In this document: positions 1 to 8,130 of the stretch, piece after piece
Numbering within the stretch: the first letter of the stretch is position 1
Layout: every line of letters begins with the position of its first letter
Assembly: GCA_000750105.3 (NCBI GenBank)
Contig: JPHH03000132.1
Coordinates: forward strand, 1-24,697
DNA: 24,697 nucleotides
Source: Tolypocladium sp. Sup5 PDA-1
Taxonomy: Eukaryota > Ascomycota > Sordariomycetes > Hypocreales > Ophiocordycipitaceae
Reading direction: 5' to 3'
Made by a program: the position numbers and the translations under genes
Notes under the pieces: model-generated
The model's database searches: none
Seen by the model: the letters and a program-made list of their open reading frames with translations, nothing else
Told to the model about the DNA's origin: nothing

Positions 1-438
1 GCTACATGCCCTTCCGGTAGTCCTGTCAAGGTTGCTTCATGCCCTTCAGGTGTTCTTCCTACCCGTCCAGGTGCTACATGCCCTTCCGGTAGTCCTGTCA
101 AGGTTGCTTCATGCCCTTCAGGTGTTCTTCCTACCCGTCCAGGTGCTACATGCCCTTCCGGTAGTCCTGTCAAGGTTGCTTCATGCCCTTCAGGTGTTCT
201 TCCTACCCGTCCAGGTGCTACATGCCCTTCCGGTAGTCCTGTCAAGGTTGCTTCATGCCCTTCAGGTGTTCTTCCTACCCGTCCAGGTGCTACATGCCCT
301 TCCGGTAGTCCTGTCAAGGTGCTTCATGCCCTTCAGGTTCACCTACCCGTCCAGGTGCTTCATGCCCTTCCGGTAGTCCTGTCAAGGTGCTTCATGCCCT
401 TCAGGTAGCTCTGTCCAGGTGCTTCATGCCCTTCATTG
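1..438. repeat. Minisatellite with 72-bp higher-order unit
   Basis: The string gctacatgcccttccggtag recurs at 1, 73, 145, 217 and 289, an exact 72-bp period with almost no differences. Each unit is itself two related halves, one of 32 bp ending gtcaag and one of 40 bp ending gtccag; both share the core gcttcatgccctt (or gctacatgccctt). From about 317 the order breaks down into shorter variants until 438. Because 72 is divisible by three, the array reads through as a 24-residue repeat in one plus frame, but that follows from the period and is not evidence of a gene. The array continues off the left edge of the window. Confidence 0.95.
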
Positions 439-439
439 C

Positions 440-537
440 TAGCCTTCGGTGAGCACACCGAATACTGCCTGACAGAGCAGTAGGACGAAGCAGCAGACCT
501 TCTCGTGGTGTCCGGTGTCAGTAGCTGCCATGCGTCT
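440..537 (-). repeat. Dispersed repeat, copy 1 (flanks the minisatellite)
   Basis: Read on the minus strand, about 50 bases here (around 468-517) match 13781-13830 on the plus strand at roughly 90% by eye; the shared core is gagaaggtctgct followed by tcgtcctactgctctgtc. The match then degrades, but both copies again show a gaagggc(a/g)tga element, which is also the core of the neighbouring minisatellite. The array may therefore have grown from the end of this repeat. No terminal inverted repeats or coding domain are visible. Confidence 0.65.
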
Positions 538-539
538 CC

Positions 540-2040
540 GTTACGTTGGTGCGCTGCGTCAAGGTTGCTTGGGCTGCCGCGGAGACTTGGTCTCGCAGGC
601 ATCGCCCTAGTAAGACCGCGCCGCGCGACCAAGGTGGCGTTGCGTACTGTCAGTGAAGCCAACATGCTGCTAGATAGAAAAGGACTCAAGCGAGTGAATT
701 GCCGGGGTCGAGGTTAGCTTGGGGAGAAGTTCAGCGTCCCGATGCGTATGGGATGCAATGATGGTGTGGAGTCTGGACGATGATGGTGAGAGCGATGGTG
801 TGGACAAGGAAGTATTTGCGCTCTGCTGGGGCATGCTGAATGTCACGTAGAACAGTTAATTAAAGGCAGTACGAATCCACGGACTGGGGTCTTGGAAAGG
901 GCGTAACCTGTCCGTCTGAGGGAGAAGTCAAGGGTCGTTGTAAGCGCGCATGTAATCGGTCGATGGCTTGCTGCAGATCTGCTACTCGTATCATCCCTGC
1001 CCTGTCTTTAGTGAGTTCCGATCGGACCCCGTGCTGCACGTCATCTGCACTGGGCGGGCATTGGGACGAACACCTGCACAACCCTGTTCCGCCCCACCTG
1101 TTGGTCGACGTCCGCTCTGCATTCCAACGACGTCGCACACACCGAGAAGCATGAGGGGGGGATGATCTCCTTGAGCTAGACCAACTGCAGCGATTGCTTT
1201 CGCGATGTTTCCGCCGCAGTGGCCTTCGCATGGTTGGTGCGCTTCCAGGAGCTCAGTCTAGCTCCAATTCATAAGCCAGCCGAACTGGCAAATAGCAGGA
1301 TTGCATGCCAAATCGCGACACGGCGGTCTTGTCGCCTGTTCAAATCGCAAAGATGCTAATGAGAAAGGTAGGCGGGGGTGGGGGTCCATCAAAACGGCCT
1401 GTCAACGCAGCATCGGAGGTTCTCCGACCAAGGACCGACACTAGACACACTCGGGCAGCATCCGAGGAGAAACAGGGCGCAATAAGTTACAAGCATCTTG
1501 GCTTGCACTGGCCATGTCTCTTTCTCTCTTATTCCAGAGCCTTTTGTTGCCCAACCAGGCATCCATGCAGAAACCATAACGCCACAGGTATGTTGGACCT
1601 CGGCTGCGCTGGGTGGGCAGTGGAACTCACTACGACCAAACGAAGAGGGTCTCAACAGGCAGCAGACATAATTTTCAGGAACATGGCCAAGGAAGGGCGC
1701 CAGACGGGTGCCGAAAGGATTTTAGTCGGGCTATTATGCAACAGACCGACCTCGGGCCGAGTGGCTCACATTTTTCGCGGAGGCGATCGGAGGGTGGACA
1801 GCCCCGGGCATATCCCGAGGAGACTTCTCTATTCGGCGACCGGACTGTACCCCAGGTGTCTGGTGAGGAGAGAAAAATTGCGCATAGGAAGACTTGGTAT
1901 CCCGCAGAATGAGGGCGTGTAGTTCACTTGTGGAAGTGATGACGGAGCAGTAGCAAGGAATCACTGACCTGCACTTCCTTGGGCGGAGTAGAGGCTCCAA
2001 TACGTTCACCCCACATGCCCCAAGATGAGGCGTGCCTTTC
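540..2040. other. Intergenic, no convincing intact gene
   Basis: Open frames in this stretch are short and lack recognisable domains. Minus-strand bases near 1920-1970 resemble the dispersed repeat at 440-537 weakly (a shared ctactgctc(c/t)gtca core). One stretch, 1538-1671, looks like a 3' coding exon and is listed separately. Confidence 0.4.
1538..1671 (+). pseudogene. Possible orphan 3' exon of an unknown protein
   Basis: A pyrimidine-rich tract ending ttattccag precedes an open frame that starts EPFVAQPGIHAETITPQ and ends ALGGQWNSLRPNEEGLNRQQ before a TAA at 1669-1671. The amino-acid composition is protein-like, and a 3' splice site sits exactly at its start. No upstream exon can be assigned in frame with confidence. 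It could be the remnant of a gene or chance; I recognise no family. Confidence 0.25.
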
Positions 2041-2261
2041 GGACAAGTGCCGCGGTCATCTTGTCAACTTGTCGACTTGCAACCGCCAGAGCCGACGAGC
2101 TCTCTGAAAGGCAGCAAATGGAACTCAACCAACCCTGGCACTGTCCGTGGTGAACAAACGGACAACGCAAGAGTGGGTCGCTGCATCAAGATCTTGACAG
2201 AACTAGAACCGGCAAGTGTCAGGCGGTCGAGGCCGATGGGGCTAGTCAGACCCTGTACTAT

Positions 2262-3020
2262 GAGCAATGTGGTAGTTCCGGGCTGGTACTTGCCGCCGTC
2301 ATCTTGTGGACTTGTCTCTACTGAAGCTGTATCGTCTCGGCATCAACAAATAGATAGTACTGTATCCCTGGTAGCATCCAGTGTCAATGAACGAACAACA
2401 TAGATCGTCAAATTCTGCACTAAATGACAACAGACAGCGTTTGCAAACGGCAGCGTAGCCATCCACAGCGCACGACCTCCCCGCCGAATGAAGAAACGGA
2501 CAGCGACTCTAGCAAGAACAGGCTATGAAGTTGTGTCCAGAATCGTCATCCATAGAAGCCAGCAAGCGTTCTGTGGCACTATGTAGGCACACACACGTAG
2601 ACTTTACAAGAACTGTTGCCCTGCGCAATGTGGCAGTTTCGGGCTGATACTTGCCGCCGTCATCTTGTTGGCTTACCCCCACCGACAGTTTTGCATCCCT
2701 TTAGAGTCAGAAAATAGATAGTAGCCTTGGTAGCACTAAAGTCAACAAACGAATAAGTAGGCAGTTACACTCTGCGAAAGTCGCCAAGTGGACACCCGGT
2801 ATTTACAAAGCAGTGTAGCCACAAAGGCCACAGCCTCCCACAGCCTCCCCACAAACTCTAGAAACGGACAGTGACTCTGGGTAAGATAGATGTCGAAGCC
2901 TTGGCCAGAATCGCTTCATCCATAAAGCCACCAAGCGTTCTGTGGCACAAGCGACCGTGGCACAAGCGACCAAGCAGGTTCAGGACTATGGAGGCAGACC
3001 CACGTAGACACTTGTGGGCG
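2262..3020. repeat. Decayed ~365-bp tandem duplication
   Basis: Copy one begins at gcaatgtggtagtt (2264) and copy two at gcaatgtggcagtt (2625), an offset of 361. Further matching pairs keep the order: cttgccgccgtcatcttgt, aaatagatagta, gaaacggacagcgactct (2493) with gaaacggacagtgactct (2861, offset 368), aagcgttctgtggcac, and cccacgtagac with its counterpart. The offset drifts through small indels. A shorter third match (tgccgcggtcatcttgtcaacttgtc, near 2048) suggests an older copy upstream. Copy two also carries a 15-bp direct duplication of gtggcacaagcgacc at 2942-2971. No coding sequence is recognisable in any copy. Confidence 0.8.
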
Positions 3021-3481
3021 CAGTTACCTGCACGGTCCTGCGTCAAGACGATCAAGTTGTCGGCAACTGTCCACCTCATGAAACCTCAGGGCCCATCGCA
3101 GGGCACTGTCGTATCCAATATCTTGACCCCATTCCCCTTCTTCCAAAAGTGAATTCCCTAAGGAACTACACAAGTCCTACTTCGTTATGAACAGGATAGA
3201 GCTGAGAAGGCCTCCCGCACATAATGAGTTGCAATTTTGACGTATCTAGGGATCCAGTGACGCGCTGCTGTCAGCAATCTGAGCCTCGTCGCAACAGATC
3301 CCAACGAACGTCATTAGTCCTCTGTTAGTGAAATAAAAGCGAACGGAGTACCAATCTCTTAGCCTGGCGACCGCTCGGTATCGAAGAGTGTGAAGAAGTG
3401 AGCGCCAGGAGAGGGCAACGGGTCAGCGGCCGCAAGGGCCGAGATCTTGTCTTGCATTTCTAGCATTTTGGAATGGACTAG
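3021..3481. other. Intergenic spacer, nothing recognised
   Basis: No coding exon, repeat or structured element was recognised. The minus-strand open frame that runs into 3359-3481 from the cdc48 fragment is the read-through of that copy's retained intron, which begins at 3487 with GTGAGT. Confidence 0.4.
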
Positions 3482-3487
3482 ACTCAC

Positions 3488-4034
3488 GTATTTGATGTCG
3501 GGGCAAGGGTGGATGGTGATCATGTCACCGTGCTTGACGCGGAGGTTGTGGCGGACGACACGGTTGATGGGAGCACTGCCGTCATCGAGCTCCTCGTCGG
3601 CGAGGACGATGAGCACCGTGTCCTTTCTCTTCTTGCCTCGGACGAGGACGGTGTCGCCTCGGAAAAGCTGGGGGAGTCCATGGTGGCCTCGGACAGGGCG
3701 ATGATACTGTTGTCATCATTGAAGGCATCGGTAACCTGACGCACTGTCAGTACGCTGAACATTGCGGCGCAAGATCGGCGGGAAGCTACATCAGCTGGCT
3801 GGGCTTCTTCTTCTTCTTGAGAATCGCGGTCGCGGTGTCATCCTCCTGCAAACTTGTTAGCTGTGGCGACGACGACGGGCTCTGGCGTTGGGGGCAGCGA
3901 ACGTTCTTGATATCTGCGCCAGAGGGGTCGCTGTGGAGAGCGAGTTAGCAAGCTGTCACAAATACGAGCGTCGTCACACGACGGGCGGGAGCGCCTGGGC
4001 AAACTTACGTCAAGTTGACCTTCTTCTTGTGGTC
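3488..4034 (-). pseudogene. cdc48: cdc48 (AAA ATPase) 5' fragment, intron-containing pseudogene
   Basis: Cdc48/p97 is the hexameric ubiquitin-selective unfoldase. Reading down the minus strand, a short exon ending DHKKKVNL (4034-4009) has a GTAAGT donor. It is followed by an exon with DPSGADIK, then 3845-3790 encoding EDDTATAILKKKKKP, then 3735-3488 encoding TDAFNDDNSIIALSEATM and, after a frameshift, VLADEELDDGSAPINRVVRH and HGDMITIHPCPDIKY, ending at a GTGAGT donor at 3487. These are the N-terminal substrate/cofactor-binding residues of Cdc48. Introns with CTAAC/CTGAC branch sites are retained, so this is a DNA-level copy, not a retrocopy. A one-base loss after EATMDS breaks the frame, the next exon is missing, and the second half of the N domain is absent. 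Its 5' edge abuts the next cdc48 fragment on the opposite strand. Confidence 0.88.
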
Positions 4035-4487
4035 GAACCGATCCAGCGAGACGAGGAGGAGAACAACCTGAACGAGGTCGGATACGACGACATTGGTGGC
4101 TGCCGGAAGCAGATGGCCCAGATCTGAGAAATGGTGGAGTTGCCTCTGCGCCATACTCCGCTGTTCAAGTCCATCGGTATCAAGCCTCCTCGCGGTGTCT
4201 TGCTGTACGGTCCTCCCGGTAGCGGTAAGACGCTCATGGCCCGCGCGGTTGCCAACGAGACTGGCGCCTTCTTCTTCCTCATCAACGGTCCCGAGATCAT
4301 GTCCAAGATGGCTGGCGAGTCCGAGTCCAACCTGCGCAAGGCCTTCGAGGAGGCCGAGAAGAACTCCCCGGCCATCATCTTCATTAACGAGATCGACTCC
4401 ATCGCCCCCAAGCGAGACAAGACCAACGACGAGGTTGAGCGACGTGTCGTTTCGCAGCTCCTTGTGTTGGACTCGGAAGGGCGCTGA
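4035..4487 (+). pseudogene. cdc48: cdc48 D1 AAA-domain fragment, broken
   Basis: The fragment starts at EPIQRDEEENNLNEVGYDDIGG and continues through the N-D1 linker into the D1 ATPase domain: Walker A GPPGSGKT, pore loop region and FEEAEKNSPAIIFINEIDSI. It stops after VERRVVSQLLVL, where the match to Cdc48 is lost, with TGA at 4485-4487. Two lesions stand out. An in-frame TGA at 4125-4127 replaces the conserved Arg of QIRE, a CGA-to-TGA change. The Walker B aspartate is Asn (AAC at 4386-4388), a G-to-A change that should abolish ATP hydrolysis in D1. D2 and the rest of the protein are absent. The fragment starts one base after the minus-strand cdc48 fragment ends, so an inversion separates parts of one former gene. 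Confidence 0.9.
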
Positions 4488-4901
4488 GCCTCTGGATTCG
4501 GCGTTCCGCCCCTTCCCGAAGCGAGCTGATAACCTCACTTTGACTTGTCACGTTTTTGTCGTATAATGGCGATGAGGCCCAGGGAATAGCGATTGCATTA
4601 TGTCTCTGTAAGAATATCTCTGGAAGAACAAAAAGGCAAAGGCAAAGATGCCTCCTATACGATGGGCAAGGAAAACGAGGAAATGTATGGTTGCATGTGT
4701 GACGGTTGCTGTTGATCGAATGAACTAAATGGATGACAACACCTTGTACAACTGTCTACAAACAACGGAGCCCGACATCTCCTTTCAATTTTCTCATTCT
4801 GTGACCTGTCCCTAGGGCTGCAGCACGGCCCCAATAAAGCAGCAATAACTATCCCAGGCCAGATAGACGGGCTAGCGAGGACAGTAGTGATGTTCTCGCC
4901 C
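4488..4901. other. Intergenic, 3' flank of the ice-binding-like gene
   Basis: No gene is recognised. The part near 4902 is the expected 3' untranslated region of the minus-strand gene that follows. Confidence 0.4.
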
Positions 4902-5904
4902 CTATATGGCACACCGGTCGTCATAGAAACGGGGCATTGCAATACAGCCGGCAATACAGAACGCATTGCCGACAATGTGATTGTTCGTGTCGTTGCAGTA
5001 GTAGAGGACCTGAAGAAGCTGGTTGGTCGTCAGAGGTGGAATCGGACCGGTTTGGTTCGCCGCGGTGGTCAACTCGGCATTATTATATCCTTTTAATCAG
5101 GAGTCAGACCCTAGTTCAGATGGAGTGAGATTAATCACAGGGACGGGGAAAATTACCCTGAGCAGCGACTAGACTATAGCCACATTTATACTGCTTATAG
5201 CTGCAGGTAGGAGTCGTTGTAGTGGGACAGGCAAGCCCAAGCCCGGCTTGAACGTCATTCGTATCCAAAGTCACAGCACCGTTACGGGCGTAAAGACCTC
5301 CATCGAAGCTCGAACCAGTGGTCGCGGTAATGGACGTGAGGGCCAGGATATTGCCGACAAACGTAGTACCGGTTCCGATAGTAGCTGAACTCCCAACCTG
5401 CCAAAATACGTTGCAGGGCGAGCCGCCGTTGGTTAGGAGCACCGAAGCAGCGGATGCTGTGGTTAAAGTTGAGCCTATCTGGAAGACCCAGATATTGCTC
5501 GAGTCGCCTTGCCCATCTAGGACGAGAGGGCCAGTAAGCTGAGCACTGGATGAGAAGGAATAGACACCTGCGACGAGTGTCTTGCCACCCAAGTCTTGGC
5601 CGGTTAGGTCGGTGTTTGGCAGTAGCCCAGCCGCTGTATTATAGGCAGTCGTTATATCGGCCTGTGCTTGAAACGCTATTATATCTGCCATATGGATTGC
5701 TCCGTTCGTAATTATTCCAGGGGGAAACCCCGTTATGGCTGTACCAGGAGCGACCCCAACGTTGCCATTAATTATCGAGGGACCGGTATTAGTTACTGTC
5801 GTGCCACCAAGCACCGCGAAAGAGAAAGCGGTCCCAAGATTCACCTGGGCATTGATATTGCCAGCGAATGCAAGGGCCGATACGAGGAATGGTAAATACA
5901 GCAT
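4902..5904 (-). CDS. Secreted DUF3494 ice-binding-like protein with Cys-containing C-terminal tail (two exons)
   Basis: Exon 1 is 5904-5157 and exon 2 is 5089-4902. The 67-nt intron (5156-5090) has donor GTAATT and acceptor AAAAG, and splicing restores the frame across QGYNNAELT. The product is 311 residues. Residues 1-20 (MLYLPFLVSALAFAGNINAQ) are a signal peptide. About 21-225 is the DUF3494 beta-solenoid of ice-binding/adhesin-type proteins: LGTAFSFAVLGGTTVTNTG, INGNVGVAPGTAITGFPPG, AYNTAAGLL, LGGKTLVAGVYSF, LDGQGDSSNIWVFQIGSTL, LTNGGSPCNVFWQVGSSATI and TTFVGNILALTSI. A Thr/Pro hinge then leads to CSYKQYKCGYSL and a second-exon tail with CNDTNNHIVGNAFCIAGC. The family binds ice or, in many ascomycetes, has an unknown wall or adhesion role. 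The gene looks intact. Confidence 0.9.
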
Positions 5905-6904
5905 CGTGGCAAGTGTAGGGGTTCATGAACGAGTGCGGTGATGATGAATGGGTGAGGAAAGATAGGGAGGCGGGACTAAAGAAGGAGAGGCGATGGGGAT
6001 TGAGAAGACATTCAAGTGGGTACTTGTAAGGGTCTTGCACACAGTATCCGTATACACAAGTTGAATCCTCCTCATGTTGACTCGATACCTTCGTGTACAT
6101 ACACTTGGTCAGGCATGTGGGTATAGCAGTATGTGAAACACTCTGTAGGAGGAGGCTGGTCGAATGAACGCTACTCTTGCGCATTCCTACCTAAACAACG
6201 GGATAGCGGCGTATTTCATGATAGAGTGGGCCGAGGGAATGTTGATGAGCGACCTGTTGCGTGACAGTTTGAACTCCCCACGTAGCAACAGTCTTCAATG
6301 AAGAGGCGACAAATCACATCGTGCCTGGCGAGTTTGTGGAATGGGGATCTTTCTTATTCAGGGGATCTTTCCTTAGACCCTTCTCCAACCCGTATCTTCA
6401 CCGTGGTAGGCTTTGTCGTGCGGTGTTAAGCAAATGAGTGTGTAGTGGGCGGCTGTCTAGCCTTGTACTTTGTGTATTCAGAAAGGCGGCCAGCGTACGT
6501 CCTTTGCCCCGGAAGGGATATAGCCACATAGCCTTACTAGATGCCAATCAATTTAGCATCTATCGCCCTCCCGTCCCACGGGCCGTGCCGCCCCATAGGC
6601 CTGGCCTCGGCCGCAACGGCGGGTGCGTTGGCAAGACGTCTCCCGCTATTGCTCTCACCGACATCTCGCCCTCGAGTTTCAACCACGGCCCATGCAATGC
6701 ACCGCCCACCGACTCCCTCCCACACCCTGGCACCAGGTTTTCTCAGTCGTTATGTAAATGAGACCTTCTGGTGGTGCGGCTCGAAGCCCGCGCCGACAAG
6801 AACCACCATAGCTATGCGACCCGCAAGGCTCGATCGGCCGCGTGTCGGAGACGCTGCTTGGTAACAGGAAACCAGTCAGGCGATCTTACCAGGAAATCTC
6901 CATC
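5905..6904. other. Upstream region of the ice-binding-like gene; rest unassigned
   Basis: On the minus strand the bases just above 5904 are C/T-rich (tctccttctttagtcccgcc and similar), a normal fungal promoter/leader. 6440-6900 has several overlapping open frames rich in Pro, Arg and Ala with no domain I recognise. Some of it may be lost 5' sequence of the gene whose last exon lies at 6917-6989. Confidence 0.35.
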
Positions 6905-6916
6905 CGCGTTTCGGAC

Positions 6917-6989
6917 GTTTCGGATTGTCGACCCCCATGTGCTTGCTTACAAGAAGCATGGCTTGGTTAGAACGCGATACTCGACATAG
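6917..6989 (+). pseudogene. 3'-terminal exon fragment matching 22270-22341
   Basis: The frame IVDPHVLAYKKHGLVRTRYST, ending TAG at 6987-6989, aligns codon for codon with IVDAQVLAYKKYGLVKTRYSK ending TAA at 22339-22341. Over about 74 bases there are 17 differences, and 12 of them involve third codon positions. This pattern points to past protein-level selection in this frame. Upstream bases do not continue the match, so only the last exon is recognisable here. It overlaps the 3' end of the minus-strand gene at 6947-7594 by 43 bp. Confidence 0.6.
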
Positions 6990-7594
6990 TCCTCCCCGTC
7001 AATGTTGATGATCCTGCCCGGCGATACTAGCTTTCCCGCGAACGGCCCTTTCGTCTTACGTTTGTACTTCATGCCGTTCCATATTTTAGCATCTTCAGCG
7101 CCAGCTCTGCTGCGAAGAGTCTCCTGGCTGGCCCACACCCTATTCAGACGCTGCATCTCTTCCGTTTTGTGCAAAGGAAGCTGACCAGTGCTCGACGGCG
7201 TCTGATAGGTTGCTGCAGGCCCAGAGCTATGATGCCGGTCTCCGACACAATGCTCAGCGCGACCTTGGGCGGGCCTCGTAATATCAGGACGTGAGCAGTG
7301 AGCGGGAGGTTCCATGAACCGGACTCTTTGTGGGAGTCGTTGCCCTGAGCAAAGTAAATCCTCGTTGAGTGAACGGTGGAGGTTCGGGCAGGCTGGTCGC
7401 AGCCCACCCCGGCGAGACTGACGCAACGTACAGCCGCCGGGATCGGGTCGGGGAGTCGCGCGCTCCGGTTCTGCGTCCGCGGGAGGTGTTATGGAGATGG
7501 TCGGTATGGGCGCGTCCTTCAGTTGACGGACATAATTCTTATTCCCCTGACGAGTCAGCGAAGCCCGCCGCCGTGCAGCTGCAGGTCCGTCCAT
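6947..7594 (-). pseudogene. Unknown fungal protein ending EDYVEYRVLTKPCFL, with frame breaks
   Basis: An open frame runs from 7714, with a better start at 7594 (MDGPAAARRRASLTRQG), to a TAA at 6947-6949. It contains NKNYVRQLKDAPIPTISITP near the front and KTEEMQRLNRVWASQETL, WNGMKYKRKTKGPFAGKL and GRIINIDGEDYVEYRVLTKP at the end. The middle (about 7470-7205) is uninformative in this frame. In the neighbouring minus frame it reads coherently: PIPAAVRCVSLAGVGCDQPA, STRIYFAQGNDSHKESGSW and HVLILRGPPKVALSIVSETG. The simplest reading is two compensating frameshifts, so the long open frame is partly accidental. Basic C-terminal residues are plentiful. I recognise no catalytic domain and infer no function. 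Confidence 0.6.
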
Positions 7595-7714
7595 GACGCG
7601 CCCAGTGCCGACGAGTCCTGCAGAAAGTGCTGGCGATGCATGGGTGAAATTCAGTGGAGGCTTGAACAAGTTGGGTTGAATTGGAAATTTATTTCCCCCC
7701 AACGAGGGTTGCAC

Positions 7715-8130
7715 GCGTTTAATGGCAGGAGATACGGATTTTATTTCGCCCGAGGTCCCGGCCGTGGGGGGGAAATGAGATCATTGTACGGCTTCCTCCA
7801 ACCTCGCTCCCGGAAACCCCGACAAGACCCCATTCATAGGCTTCCACCGGTTCCAAAGTTCTAGCCCCGTGGATTAGTGATGGAGCCTTTCGACGTCAGT
7901 TTCTTACCCCTTTCAACGATGAGGCGGGAAAAGACAGGCGATGGCAAGTCTCAATGTTGTCAAATTCAGGAATCCACGCTTATATACGCCACTACCAGCT
8001 ACATCTGCAGGAGTGTGCACTCCACTTTTGTTTGGCTCGTTTAGCCAAGTCAACACTCACTACTGCCCCCTCTTTTCACGGACGACCGTGTCGCAGTCAC
8101 CACCGCAACATGTCTTTTCTTGTTCTCATC
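7715..8130. other. Intergenic, between two minus-strand genes
   Basis: Nothing coding is recognised. It should hold the 3' flank of the membrane protein gene and the upstream region of the gene ending at 6947. Confidence 0.4.

Noticed and set aside
32..376. Plus-strand frame with a 24-residue repeat, as a repeat protein
   Set aside because: The repeat arises because the minisatellite period is a multiple of three. There is no promoter, signal peptide or unique sequence, and codons match no family.
1..438. CRISPR-like array
   Set aside because: Units are contiguous with no unique spacers, and the surrounding genes are eukaryotic.
1305..1922. 205-codon plus frame
   Set aside because: No domain, chance-like composition with a Gly run from a G-rich tract, and it crosses a likely exon in another frame.
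4005..4538. Minus frames of 138-177 codons opposite cdc48 D1
   Set aside because: They are antisense shadows; the plus strand gives unmistakable Cdc48 sequence.
7376..7864. 162-codon plus frame
   Set aside because: Antisense to the coherent minus-strand segments and without its own domain.
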